Source: Aplysia californica
Lineage: Eukaryota; Mollusca; Gastropoda; Aplysiida; Aplysiidae
Direction of reading: 5' to 3'
Assembly (NCBI RefSeq): GCF_000002075.1
Contig: NW_004797276.1
Coordinates: 1,923,866 to 1,987,865, forward strand
Length of the DNA: 64,000 bases
The notes under the pieces were generated by a model that saw only the letters and a program-made list of their open reading frames with translations, did no database searches and was not told the DNA's origin. Positions within the stretch are counted from its first letter, which is position 1; each line of letters starts with the position of its first letter. Of the stretch, positions 52,501 to 63,760 are shown piece by piece. Both the position numbers and the translations under genes were made by a program.

Positions 52501-55500
52501 AATATATGTGTATAGATATTTCAAACAAAGCTATCAAAGTGGGTTTTTTTAGCAATTATATGGTGAAATGACACCCCATTGTAACATGTATACCTGTTTC
52601 AGGGATCGGCATGCTTGCACAGAATGAGTTATAACTTTCCAGTTTATGTTTTGACATTAATTTTAATCAGTTGCTAGTGATAGAATTGTTAGTATCTTCT
52701 AAGTGTAATTCTATTTATCTATCTTTTTTATTTTATTTTAGGGGAGTTTTAAACCAAACATGGTTACACCAAAAACAGACACTGATATTTTTTTCTTTCT
52801 TTGTCTTTTTAAGAAAACTAGACAAGCCGAAATGCTCACATGTCTAATCAGAAAAGAATTTCGAGGTTATGTCGACTAAATCATCACTAGCAACACTCAC
52901 ATAACACAATTAAAATTATCAAGGCCCCGAGTTTCAAGATAGCAAAGAGAAGAAAGAGATATGAGAATGCAAGTGTCAGTTGCAGGCCGGAGAGTAGCGT
53001 GGCCAGTTTACTGTGTGCCTACATTTATCACACACACTTTAATGGGTGTCAGCGTTCTCAATGTAACAGTGAAGTTGATTTGTGGGAGAAGTGCTGAAAA
53101 GCAGTAACTGTACATTACCTTTTAAAAACTTACATGGTTTTGTTGAAATTGAGGAACTGTTTTCACATTTGAGTAGAGTTGTACATTATTCGAGACCGGG
53201 CCCAGATGTACTCTGGACGAGGCCACAAGAGGTTGCCGCTTACCTGTCTGCCTGCGGCTGACTGTCGCCCTCCTAACGGAGGCCAGCCAGAAGTAGAAGA
53301 AGAAGAAGGTGTACATTATTTTCAGTTTCCTTTTCAGTGTCAGTCCCATGATTAAAAGAAGAAACATCCAAGAACTACCAGGGAAAGCCCTAAATTTCTA
53401 TAATAATGTGTTTTCTCAGCTTACCAAGCAGCTCAGGAGCCAAATTTATTGGCTCCTCAAATTGGGTCTTTTGAGGTAGTGAAATCCCAGAATGCCTCTC
53501 ATAACATGACTGCTCGTCAAACTGTTCAAGTTCCGCCTCTAAAGTGGTGCCCCTTCACTTTGAGCTTCCCATATGCTGTTATAGGTTCTAATTGGTAAGC
53601 AGTCTGTGATTACATATTTTTCTACTCTGATTTGAAGATCTGGCATAAAGATCAGGTAATATCCATAAGATAAGTTGTTAAAAGCAAAAAATTATTGTTG
53701 TTAAAGGCAAATGATTCTAACTTTTGTTTCTTGAGGAGTGCTGTCAAGTGCACACCTAAGGTCATACTTTTTCAAGGAAATTGTTTCACATGGAGCTGGC
53801 TGGCAGAAGTCTGTTATAAATCTTTTATTAAAAATCTTCTGAAATCAAAACAAAAATGGAAAAGGGAAAAGAAGATATTTCTTGTCATTGCATTGAGTAA
53901 GTGGCAGAATAAGACAAGATTTTTTTTAAAACTGTTCTATCATGTATGAGACTGGACAGATTCTAAACCAGGCCTTCAGATATTCCTTCAGATTTGTTTG
54001 CTTTTCCTTTCCATTTACATGCGCAACCCAAGACCATCATTTTTTTCCTGTTCTCTACTCTTCTGTTGATACTTATATCTATAAAAAAGAATAAAAATGT
54101 GTAATGCAAATTTTGTTTGACCAACAAATGGAGCAGACTGAACACCACACTCAATGAACCCAGAGTACCATGCTGTGGACCATTTGTTCATCCCTTCAAG
54201 TCATTTTTACAAGGACATAATAACATAGTATATTGTATATTTACTTGACTTGCCAGTTTTGGGCCAGTGTGCTGATGTCTTTGGTACTGGCTGCTTGTTG
54301 CTCTCATTATGTCTACTGGTCCCATGCTCGGCTGATAAATCTGACAGTTCATCCGCTCTCCTCAAAGTTGTTGTTTTTTGTGTGGTAATCTCCAAGAAAA
54401 GCAGATCCTAAATCACACGCTTTCTCATCTAAGTAAGTGCAAACTGCACTTGCTCATTTACTTGAAGATGTTTTAGAATATGAAGCTAAAGTTGGTATTG
54501 GGTTTTTTTTGTTGATGTTTTTTAAAAAAAAATGAAATAGACATGTTCTGACTATTGTAAGGTGATTAGCGATTTATGTTTATCAAAATTGTGCTGCAGA
54601 AGTTATGAATGCCCAATGTCATAAAAATGTGTAGATCAATGAAATTAGTCTCAGCTAATATCCGACCTTTTAGGGGATCTAGTGAGAAGAGAAAAGCAGA
54701 GTAAATGATATCTCCTCCGCACACCATCCACGACTTTTAAAAACTTTTCTCTTGTCCAGCAGTCTTCCTTCAACCAGTATTATTGTCCCTGCACTTTACA
54801 GTTGGTTTCTTGTGTTCTGTTCTTAATGAAAATAATGACTGACTGAGTGGAGGGAAACTTCTTATATTTGCCTTACTTTAAGAAAGTTTTATGGTTTGAT
54901 ACCAATTCAACTCATGTTTGGATAAATTGAATGAGCCAAACTATTTGACTAAGGCTGGACATTCTTTCATATGTTTTCTACTTAATGCTTTATGTTTGTA
55001 CTTCCGAACTCCCCCTCTCAGACATGTCTGGGGTATTACATATGACTAGGGTCTCCTAGTTTCATCCTGTATGTTCTTGACATTTTTATATGATCTTTCT
55101 GTCTTTTTCATTTTATATCTTTTAACTTAAATTCACAATTTTTACTTCACTGTTTGTACACTTTAGACTTTCTATTTTTCAAATCTTCATATTTTTCTCT
55201 TTAGAGAAAGTGGAGCTTGCTAATGAATCTTGTGTAGAATGATGTTTTCGATACATGTACCACAATACCACACAGTAGCTCTATTTTATTTAATTATTTT
55301 TGTCACTGGTAAGTAAGTTGTTGATTTTCTTTTCCCTCACCACCCCCCCCCTCTTTTTTGTTTTTAGATTGCCTATTTATTCAAGAAAATTATTAATGCT
55401 CATGAAGAGTAATGGTGAATCATTATTGCCATGTGAATCTTTGTCCTCCAGAATTTTGATAGTATTCATTCGTTTTTCTCACAATATTTGCACACTGTTT

Positions 55501-55623
55501 TCAATGTAAGAATATGGACTGCTGATTGCAAAAAGGACCTGATTTTAGTCAGAAATAAAATCGAACATGTGCGGGGCTACTTTGGTCTCTAGGAGCTTTT
55601 TTTTTCCATTATCTTTCTCTTTG

Positions 55624-55709
<86 letters not shown>

Positions 55710-58700
55710 TTTAAAATGCCCTAATATTGAAGCAATACAGTAATGCAATTAGACAATATAGAGGACTGATTTGCATTAAGTCTTATAAAAAGAAAAATGT
55801 AAACTGCACACAGATACATAATGCCTTTATAAATGTCTCACTCACTCTGTGAAAAAAAAGAATCAAGAAAAAAATGTTTGCTTGAAATCTGTGACTATCT
55901 AGATAACAAACATGGTGAGGCAACAGTTTAGAACTTGAGTTGTGTTTTGTTTTGCCGTAGATCAGCATTACCCTTTGGCACATTCTAGTTTTTTCTTGTT
56001 TATTTCCAAGAAATGCTTATGCCACCACAGCCATTAATTTGGAGTTGGCATATTTAATATTTTGCTTTACTTTTTCCCCTTCCTTCACTTTTACTTACTG
56101 TTGAGAATTTGAGTTATTTTTTCTAATGACAGCAAATCCAGGGGTTTTGCTTAGAATGAACAACTAATAGAAAAAAATGTTGCAAGTAATTTAATGTCTC
56201 TTCATTGTATCCCCTTAACATAATCTATACCCTGTATCCTATATATTGTTGAAAATCAAGTGGTACAAAGGATCATATTTATATTTACTTTTTAAAATTA
56301 TTTGTAGCTTTGATGTTATCTTAGACTAGATCAACTATATTTTTGTTACAGAACTTATATATATAATCTGTCATTTGAGCTTACAATTTTGTTTTGAAGA
56401 AAGGCTTTTAAAAAGGAATAGTATATTCTACTTCAGTGTGTAATGATGTATCTTGAAGAATACAAGAAAGAAAAAGCTCTTGCTCTCTATTGTTTGCTCC
56501 ATACATCTGAAATATATTCCTAAAATACCTCTATTCTTGGCACAAGTACATGTACCTTTAAGATTCATTTTTTTTACTTAAGTTGATTTATTCCTATCAC
56601 CAGGACTGACATCTATGTGGCAGTAGACTTCCAACTGCCTGTTATAAACGGGTCACTCGGTGCTTTTGTGGCTGCACGGGTGGATGAGGGAGGTTGTGAG
56701 GCCTTTGCAGCTCATGGAATTTTCTTGTTTGCCTTTCCGGATAGGTACATTGTAACGAACGACTTGGGTAAGATTGACAACTATCCACACTTTTCTTATT
56801 AAGAGATCATTGTTGTTGAAGGTCAGGTGTAAAAGGAAGATTTTTACCTCTATTGCATTATTCGACAATGCATGCCAACACTTGTTCTGGTTGTAAAGCA
56901 CATTGAGCTTGTAGTAGAGTTTGGGTATACGCTATATAAATGCAACCATTATTATTATCCTTTTTATATCATGTATTGGCAAAGCTATTAAGCCAAGTAT
57001 TGCGAAGATACAAGATTCCTTTTGCACCATTTTGTTTAAATGGGTTTCCAGTTACATGTGTTTGTTGAAGAATCCCATTTCTAACAAGATCTGAATTTTG
57101 GTTTTTGATAATCGTGGTACGAAATGGGGGAGAGAGGAGGAGGTGTTTATGCCAAAGTTGTTGGTAAACTTTTGTTCTTTTCACCTCTTTGATAATTTTA
57201 TTGCTGATTTTGAAATGTGAAACATTTGACAACAAAAATCTGGTTCTAATTTTTTTTCAGCCCGCACAAAAACCCTCAAGGAGGGTTCTCTTGCCTTCGA
57301 GGCAGGAGAGTGGCACAGACTGGGTCTGCTGGTTCAGGTAAATCCATTTTTAGTTATACTGTACGGGCTACTGGTTAAAATCATAGTACTGGACCATAGT
57401 AATTGTATGGGTATCTAAACAAAGAAGTGGCTTGTGGAAGTTGAAATGGATGTCAAAATGGCTTGATATGACTGTACAGTTTAATGCCCTTGTTGATGCA
57501 ATTTTATGAAAGTCATTTCGGAGGACTGCTATAGACCTGACCATTACTATCTCCCCTGACTGTAGCATTCAACACTCCAACAGATAGCCCAGGATAAGGA
57601 AAAGTGGAAAGTGTTTGTCTGTGGCCAATACCCTGATCCAGGGTGAGAAAGGCAATGATGATGGTGATTTTGGAATCAACTTTACAACTACTACTGGTCC
57701 AAATAGTACTGGTGGGCCTATGTGAAAAATATTTCTGTCCAAATGTTGACCTTTTGTATTTTACTCATTGTATCAGTATCAGTTACAGTGGAGTCCACTT
57801 ATAACGAGTCCTGAAACAATGAGAAGTCTGTTATAAAGACACTATTCTGAAACCCTGTTTTTTCTCCTTCTTTATCTTTGTAAATAAAATACTGCTATTG
57901 CGCAATCATACAGTCACGCGAGTCGGTTATAGCGGAATAATTGCTGCTGCTGTGCACAGCCCACAGACCAATTAAACATATTAAAACCTCGCCAGTTGAG
58001 AAAGTTGTTGGTGATCCAGCAAAACAAAGAATGGGAGAGCTCACGCGAACCAACAATGAAGGCCGGAGCGAATGAGTGGGGAGGGTGTGGCATGTGCAGA
58101 CAAGCAGAACACATCACATGATAGGCCAACCCAGTCTATCTTATTATACATGTGTATCTAGGCATACCGTGCCTCTCACTTCTCTGGTACGGGATGGAGA
58201 GGTCACAATGCTGTGATAGATGGAGTAAATGTGTGACGTGCGCAAGAAGACGCAACGCACCACAGGGTGTGATGGGGGGACAACACAGCGGGTGGGTTAG
58301 CCTAGAGCCAGAGCCCCTTCTGTCTGATCGCCAACGCCGAGCTGTCAACATTGCTAGTGCTAGTCCTAGAGAAATAAACCTGATTCGATTTTTGATCTAG
58401 TAAGACCTACAGATCATGTTGATCATCATCAGGGGAAATACAAAAAGGAATGAGCGGAACGCCAAACTCATAGATTAGGCCTACTTACTATTTCCTTTCA
58501 ATTTATTACTGGATCCCTTGTAACGAGAATCCTGCTATAACGGACATTTTGCACAGGTCCCCTCCCTCTCGTTATAACAGGATTCCACTGTACCATATTG
58601 TGCATAGTTTACATGTGTGTTTGCAAGATTTGGGAACTAGCTTTGTGCGTATTTTTGGGGGGTATGATAGCTTATCAGGAATTATTTCATGCAGGTATTT

Positions 58701-59562
58701 GGCAGAAGCTGCATAGTATGATTTGCTCAAATTTTGCTCTGGCCCTCTTTTTGTGCCTTTTCATTGGTTCAGCAGCATGTTCCTCAAGGCATGTCAATTT
58801 TTTTTGTAATTATCAAACAAGATTCGGTTGCTTTATTCTGGAAGTGTCCACTCACAAATTTGAGTTCTTTATGGAGCAGGAGTTGATGGAATTACATATT
58901 TTACGTGACTGGGGAAAGATGGAACGACATGAACAAGTTGCTTACTTTTGAAATAATAGAATTATGAGTGAAAGTTACTCAATTTAGGAATAATGGAATT
59001 ATTGATGAGTTGTTTTACTGAGGTAAGATGAGTAAAATGAGTATATTACCGAGGCATTTGTATTTAGAGAGTCAGGGATTTGATATTGTGATACGAGATG
59101 TTGAGCCAACAGCCTTAGCGTAAGAGGGTACAAATGGATACTGCAAAAATAACATTTATTCTACCCTAAAAATCATCTTGCCAGTTTGTTTCTTACTTTT
59201 CCATGTGGCCAGGGTATAAGACAAAGTGCATCGTTATATCCAAAATCATCCCATCTGAGTCAATTAAAAACAAACTTCACTTTATTTTTGTCTTTGAACT
59301 TGTTTTGCTCTCTGTGCTCAAACATTTGCTTGATTATTTCTCTCATCAGGATGGCAACGTTCAGGGAAGCTTTGATAACAAAATTCTGTTCAACATGACT
59401 GTCCCAGCTCTGCCCGTGAGTGGTTTTGCCGCTATCGGTACAGACACATTTGGACTGGCAGATTTCGATAACCTACAGCTGACTGGACCTTCTGAAGGGC
59501 GCAAGATAATGTCGAAGCATTTACACTCCAAGTCTTTGTACTTTGAGAAAGAGCATCACTAA
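33813..59562 (+). CDS. GALC: Galactocerebrosidase copy B (GH59), 18 coding exons with an alternative exon-16 set, ~686 aa
   Basis: Second tandem galactosylceramidase. Coding exons: 33813-33950, 34782-34850, 35631-35694, 38652-38740, 39290-39454, 40201-40239, 40435-40562, 40876-40993, 43503-43540, 45098-45222, 45841-45980, 47122-47211, 47823-47912, 48998-49139, one of 50298-50487 (16a) / 51528-51699 (16b) / 53420-53594 (16c), 56604-56767, 57261-57337, 59350-59562. With 16b the product is about 686 aa, with 16c 687, with 16a 692. Signal peptide [20 protein letters not shown]. The acid/base Glu179 (IWNER) and nucleophile Glu254 (LWASEDYS) are present, and the SGGG loop is whole, unlike copy A. 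NPTWTEL has Trp where copy A has Gly. All splice sites are GT-AG and the frame is intact, so it looks functional. Intron 4 is enlarged by nested elements and intron 16 is about 3.5 kb longer than in copy A. Confidence 0.93.
34518..34596. repeat. (TA)n microsatellite
   Basis: A TA run in intron 2 of copy B. Copy A has only TTTATATATTATTC at the aligned place (about 2883-2896). Confidence 0.95.
36300..38140 (+). mobile_element. 5'-truncated LINE (reverse transcriptase) nested in the MITE, itself interrupted
   Basis: Reverse-transcriptase words are clear: [20 protein letters not shown] (about 36600-36650), YMDKI, the palm motif [10 protein letters not shown] (FADD at 36722-36733), and [14 protein letters not shown] (about 36908-36950). 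After a 622-bp foreign block (36952-37573) the coding sequence resumes as [32 protein letters not shown] and [13 protein letters not shown] (about 37580-37925), then a tail ending near GTAAGTAAG. Several frame changes occur. It is an endonuclease-type LINE by domain words; the clade was not settled. Confidence 0.8.
36952..37573. mobile_element. 622-bp insertion inside the LINE, family unknown
   Basis: It splits the LINE coding sequence between TQDGHI and KEIETRT. The flanks read GCATATAG (36944-36951) and GCATATGG (37574-37581), a likely 8-bp target duplication with one change, as hAT-like elements make. No clear terminal inverted repeat or coding sequence was seen. Confidence 0.45.
39798..40085 (+). 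other. ~290-bp copy-B-only insertion in intron 6 with paired E-boxes and a splice donor
   Basis: It is absent from the aligned intron of copy A (about 5246). It contains TCACGTGAC (39892-39900) and TCATGTGA (39908-39915), spaced almost as upstream of copy B, then a less AT-rich stretch ending CTCAA / GTAAGT (donor at 40066). The order resembles a promoter plus short first exon, possibly copied from another gene. Could equally be an unknown retroposon. Confidence 0.4.
41130..41345. other. ~215-bp insertion in intron 9 of copy B
   Basis: Copy A goes directly from GGAGGTTTGGAGGA to GGGTACTATATGC (about 6310-6330), while copy B has about 215 extra bp. No ends or coding sequence recognised. Confidence 0.4.
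41949..42029. repeat. (AC)n microsatellite
   Basis: An AC run with CACG and CATG interruptions in intron 9 of copy B. Confidence 0.95.
43761..44803. mobile_element. piggyBac-like MITE candidate (1.04 kb), TTAA at both ends
   Basis: The left end reads TTAA-TCATTCGCTAC and the right end, as reverse complement, TTAA-CTCATTCGCTAC. TTAA duplication with short inverted repeats is the piggyBac signature. No transposase was recognised. It lies in intron 10 of copy B; copy A lacks it. Confidence 0.5.
46680..46901. mobile_element. 222-bp MITE candidate in intron 12 of copy B
   Basis: The left end GAGGTGTGCTGAGTTGCTTC and the reverse complement of the right end (GGGGCGTGCTGG ... GAGTTACTTCTCG) are imperfect inverted repeats, with a short gap in one arm. 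Copy A lacks the block at the aligned place (about 12530). Target duplication not resolved. Confidence 0.5.
49363..49600. repeat. (CT)n / assembly gap / (AC)n block in intron 15 of copy B
   Basis: CT run, then 135 N (49396-49530), then an AC run. The gap is between microsatellites, downstream of exon 15 and upstream of the alternative exons. Its true length is unknown. Confidence 0.95.
50298..50487 (+). CDS. GALC: GALC-B alternative exon 16a
   Basis: A 190-nt exon, phase 1 to 2, encoding [19 protein letters not shown] ... PIVWCGG ... NIAGSRNW. It aligns with exon 16b and with the human GALC segment APNFADQTGVFE through IIGDYNW. The acceptor is CACATGGAAG (weak pyrimidine tract) and the donor GTGAGA. 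One NKS sequon. Length is 1 mod 3, so using it together with 16b or 16c breaks the frame. The copy A version is broken. Confidence 0.82.
51528..51699 (+). CDS. GALC: GALC-B alternative exon 16b
   Basis: A 172-nt exon, phase 1 to 2, encoding [19 protein letters not shown] and ending GSTDW. Same length and frame as 16b of copy A, with a few changes ([11 protein letters not shown] instead of [11 protein letters not shown]). No NxS/T sequon. Flanking intron is nearly invariant against copy A. Confidence 0.88.
53178..53312 (+). mobile_element. Possible LINE 3' tail ending in (GAA)n
   Basis: A GC-richer island (GACCGGGCCC..., CTGCGGCTGACTG, GGAGGCCAGCCAGAAG) ending in a short GAA repeat, standing out from AT-rich intron. 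It has the form of a very short LINE 3' end. Weak evidence. Confidence 0.35.
53420..53594 (+). CDS. GALC: GALC-B alternative exon 16c
   Basis: A 175-nt exon, phase 1 to 2, encoding [19 protein letters not shown] ... LKWCPF ... AVIGSNW. The pattern PNLLAPQxGxFE ... W ... IGSNW matches exons 16a and 16b and human GALC. The acceptor GTGTTTTCTCAG is strong and the donor is GTAAGC. Two sequons (NAS, NMT) are found only here. It lies in the roughly 3.5-kb segment (52020-55575) missing from copy A. No stop and no frame change. Confidence 0.8.
55627..55708. repeat. (TA)n microsatellite
   Basis: A TA run in intron 16 of copy B. The aligned place in copy A (about 17475) reads only ACATATGTAC. Confidence 0.95.
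56865..56965 (+). mobile_element. Retroposon 3' tail ending in (ATT)n, paralogue of 19605-19745
   Basis: It has TTGTAAAGCACATTGAG, TATACGCTATATAAATGCAA and an ATT run, a form closer to the usual CR1/L2-type tail than in copy A. It is shared by both copies at the same intron position. Confidence 0.5.
57483..57670 (+). mobile_element. Short LINE 3' tail with (GATGATGGT) end, copy B only
   Basis: The frame includes RTAIDLT and [20 protein letters not shown] in shifted pieces, which resembles the last residues of an endonuclease-type LINE. A GATGATGGTGAT run follows. It is absent from the aligned intron of copy A (about 20250). Confidence 0.4.
57786..58590. mobile_element. pogo/Tigger-type non-autonomous element (805 bp) in intron 18 of copy B
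   Basis: The left end CAGTGGAGTCCACTTATAACG and the reverse complement of the right end (CAGTGGAATCCTGTTATAACG) are inverted repeats. TA is duplicated at 57784-57785 and 58591-58592. Copy A lacks it. No transposase inside. Confidence 0.8.
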
Positions 59563-62500
59563 TGGGTTTCAGTAACCACATCCTGAGATTTACTTTCTAC
59601 AGAGTGCACTTCTTTACTAGCAGCTTTAATTTTCATTTTATGGACATGCAGCTTTATCAGCTGAGAGGGTTTTTTACTTTATATATTATATATTTTATTT
59701 ATATATATATATAGAGAGAGAGAGAGAAAGAGAGAGAGAGAATTTTTTTGTTTTGTAACAAAACTTTTATTTTGTCCCTAAGTTCTAAATCTTGTACTCA
59801 ACAACAGTGCTGAACTAGAAGTAGGCAGCACAGCTTGTGCAGCTACATTATGGACCCCTTTACAACAAAAATACACTCAAATGAGAAATTTTGGCGGGAA
59901 AATGAATGATTCAGAGGACTTGGCGAATGGGAGCCATGATAGAATTTAGTTGTGCAAATGTTTAACAGGAAATTTCTTTTATTGTTCACAAAATGTCCTT
60001 TTGAAAATACATTTTTTGGAACTGATTTGTGCATTTTGAGATAAAAAGTAGACGGGATTACCTCAAAACCAACCAGTGTCTTTCTTTACAGTGGGGTAGG
60101 CCCTATATACTCTCCCTATATACTCTCCCTATATAGTCTCATTTTTATACCACAGTTGAACACATCATGATACCTCTCTTTCAACCTTTCAACTATCAAA
60201 TCCTGAGAAAGCATAGTCTTCATCAGTCATGTGCCGTTAATCATTCTGGGCAAAGGAAATACTCTTGCTTTAGATCCTGGGAGGTTTGAAATTCAGTCTC
60301 TCTCTCTTTGAGCACTGTTTTAAAAGCTTTGCATTATTGAACTAAATTGGTTACGCCTCTGAAAAGACATAATATTAAAAGAAAGGGATTTTTTTTTAAA
60401 GCCTTTTGTGATTCTTTCTCTAATTACAAATCAAAGGTCAAAATAAGGATTAGTAGATCTATGTGATGGCATTGGTATGGAACTTGGTGATTTTTTTTCT
60501 TTCCCAGAGTGCCATAGTAGATACTGGTTTTGTATGATTCTATTCCAGACTGTGATTCACTGAGTATTATAAATTATAACTAAAACAGATGGATGTCGCT
60601 CCCTGCACCAATTCATTATCTCTTTCCTGATCCCCCACCCTATATGTGAACATTTAAGTGGAGAGAGCGTCTCCAAATTCACTACTAGAGGAATGTAACG
60701 TTTTCATAGAGCTTCGTGTTACATGAAGTGGGAACATCCTTCAGTTTTTTCAAATACAATATGACATGATCATGTGAAACTTTACTCATTTAATACTCAT
60801 TACTTAATGACCATGGAGATTTATCATGACAGTATACTGTCAAAATTATTTTTTAAATAAAAATTTACACAACAGCATTTTGTACCATCTTTTTTGCACC
60901 AGAGTGAGTTTGAAAGAGAATGATTGTCAAACTTGTTTATGTTAGTAATCAATTCTTTTTTTGCTGCCATTTCATACTTAACATTGTTGGTAGAATTGTA
61001 CACTCATTCAATCCCACATTTATTCTACAATTGTGTTATGCTGAAAGCAATTCTAAGAAATGATTTAATGATCAGGGAAATATTTTTTACAACTTTTTCT
61101 TTGTAGCTGTAGCTCTTTTCATGTTGAATACCTTTTTAGTTGTAAGCACACTTTTTTGTGCGGGAGTATTGTTTTTGCTTCAAAAGTACCAATAGTTATT
61201 TAACAACTTATTGCTATGCCTATAGAACCAAGTCACATCACAAGTATGTGTCAGTTAACGGCTGATGTACTAACTGAAAGTACATAGCAGACACACAACA
61301 GCTACATGTACCACAATAACTAATCTTATATCCGAACAAAGTACTTCATTACATTTGTGGAGCATGATTCATGAGAAAGAACTGAAAATTAACAATTTTC
61401 TATTTTCCAGCACTTTTATTATTAGTTACTTGTTAGTTTACAGGTTCTGTCTTATTGTGAGGGAGCTTCTGCAATGGGTCCAGCATACTTACCATTTTTT
61501 TAAAATGAAGATGCATTGCTCTGCAGTTTTCCTCTACACACTGTTATTCACACATCTGATGAAGAGATCTCTCTTATTTTTTATCTTTTAAAGTATAATG
61601 CTACCTGTAGCAGATTAAGATAAATGCAGGACCAGTATCATTTCATAATTTCTGGATTCCTGTTTTTGGATTATACATCATAAGAGGTCAAAGTATGGAG
61701 GCCTAATTGTTTCCCATACTCTCGACAATATTTTTTGCTCTGCAATCAGACTTTTCATTTGAGTAGATAAATACATGTGTATTATATTTTCTTGTTATGG
61801 TACATTACTTGGTAAAATGAAATTTCCTTCTTTTGAAGTTCGTTTTTATTGACATTATTTTAAACACTAGACACAGTGTAGGTTTGTTTCAAAGGCAATT
61901 TTTTGGTCAAAACAATATTTTGTATGAAGAGCTCAAACTCTGAAAGAAGCAAGTTTGTTTTGTGTGTTCATAAATGTTAAATAATGCTTACGGAAGAATT
62001 TTTTTTGTTCAAATTATTTCAAAGCACCAACTATGCTTTTGGGAAAATCTAATAAATGCATTTTGAAGTTAAAACTTTTGAGTTGTTCATTGACTGTCCA
62101 AGTTGAATCAAGATTCTGTGAAGATAGCGCATTTCATACATAATTGCTAGTCTGGACTCTCTACCTTAATGAAACCAAAGTTAGTGTAGTCAAAGTAAAA
62201 CTTATTCTGATTTTCGACTCATTTTCCAAAACTACCTGACTATTGCTGTGCTCCTGCCATTGTAACAATACTCAATAGAAACATCAGCTGTTACTGTTCA
62301 AAAATAACTTTCACTCTCCAGTTCTCATGTCAGCTGTGTATTCTATACTGGGTTACTTGTATTCAAAGTCTATGTGTGCTTCAGCTTTTTATAGTAACAA
62401 AATCATGAAGGTTTCTGAATGATACTAGAGGGGACTTGTGCTTTACATGGGTACTTAAGTTGTCTTTTGACAAATGGAATCTAAAGAAAATGATGTGACT

Positions 62501-63760
62501 TTATAACTCAGTTTTGAATACACATTCTACATGCATAATATGGTTTAAGTGAGGCCATCATGTCCTTATCAAAAGTATTAATGCTGGCAGCGGTGGGGCA
62601 GAGGGTTATTTACTCGATCCAAGACGTTGTAGTATGAGGTTCAAATCCAAGTTGAAAATAAAAATTATTTTCTCCTCCTTCCCCAAATATTTTCCCTCAG
62701 CTCAGTGTTCAGATGCAGGACCAAGTGTTCAGCCTTTGGAATGACCGACAGTGTCTAGGGGGCTTTTTAAGTTCAACAACGACAACAAAAAAAGACCCTT
62801 GATATCTTTTACAAGCCACTAAATATTGATTCAGGAGAGGACACATCCATGTGAAAAAAAGGAGACAGAGAAGGGGATTGGACCCAAGCTGTGATGAGAC
62901 TAGATTTATAACTTATCTCATGTCTGGTTTGCTACTTTTGAACATTAGCAGTTAGGACCATAGGTAATAGAGTAACCTTGGCACTATCGAGGTCAAGTCC
63001 TGCAGATCAACTTCTGAGTAACAGTGGCAGTTAAATGTTCTTCTTTTAATTTTAATCTCTTTTAAAATGACAAGTCTTTTAAAACTGACATTAGATTTAT
63101 TTGATAAGGTATATATTTATTCATAACGATGACCATCTGATAAATTATGTCCTATGGTATGACTCTTTAAAGCAAAGCTTGAGCATACTCTAGGCCATGT
63201 TTTATTAAAGGACACATGGACTTACAAAATGTTTACCAAAACAAATTGATATTGCAAAAATTTGGGTTCTGTCAAACATTTACACAAGCTAAGACATACT
63301 CCATAAATGAAAGTTTCACATTTTACTCAATGATGTGTAATGCATGAAAGGACAGTGAACATTTCTCGATTTCATATTTCATTTATGAGATGTCTCTGAT
63401 AAGCATTGGCTTTATGTTTAGGCAGGAATTTGAAAGTAGGAGGCACAGGATCAAGCTGCATTTCTCTGAAAAAGAAAAAGAAAAAGAAGAACCAGCGTCA
63501 GTGCCGGTTCCCTTGATGGTCTACCATGATAATGTTTTTGTTTTACTTGACAGCAGTGGACTTTATGAATCTCTTGGTCTTTCCGCCCTACGTACTACGG
63601 AAGTCTTTTGTTGATGCACTGTGGAAGCTTCTCTAGAATTCCAACAGGAATATATCTGCACACAAAAATGTTTACACCCTACTTAGGATATAAATGAAAC
63701 AAACAAACAAGACATTCTAAACTTGCTACTAAATTGTGTTGGCCATATCCAACCAGGAAG
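59563..63760. other. 3' flank of GALC-B, no host gene seen
   Basis: This aligns with 20770-25084 after copy A but lacks the two LINE insertions found there. It carries about 1 kb of extra sequence (about 62190-63205) with SINE-like parts. A short GA run is at 59712-59741. No supported frame. Confidence 0.7.
62585..62830 (+). mobile_element. Degenerate tRNA-derived SINE candidate
   Basis: A-box-like GGGGCAGAGGGTTA is followed about 40 bp later by B-box-like GGTTCAAATCC. It lies in the copy-B-only 1-kb block. A second, weaker tRNA-like word (GAGGTCAAGTCC) is near 62990. Not the same family as the SINE at 18505. Confidence 0.5.

Noticed and set aside
54207-54395. 62-aa minus-strand frame with protein-like composition
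   Set aside because: No recognisable motif, no splice context and no counterpart in copy A.
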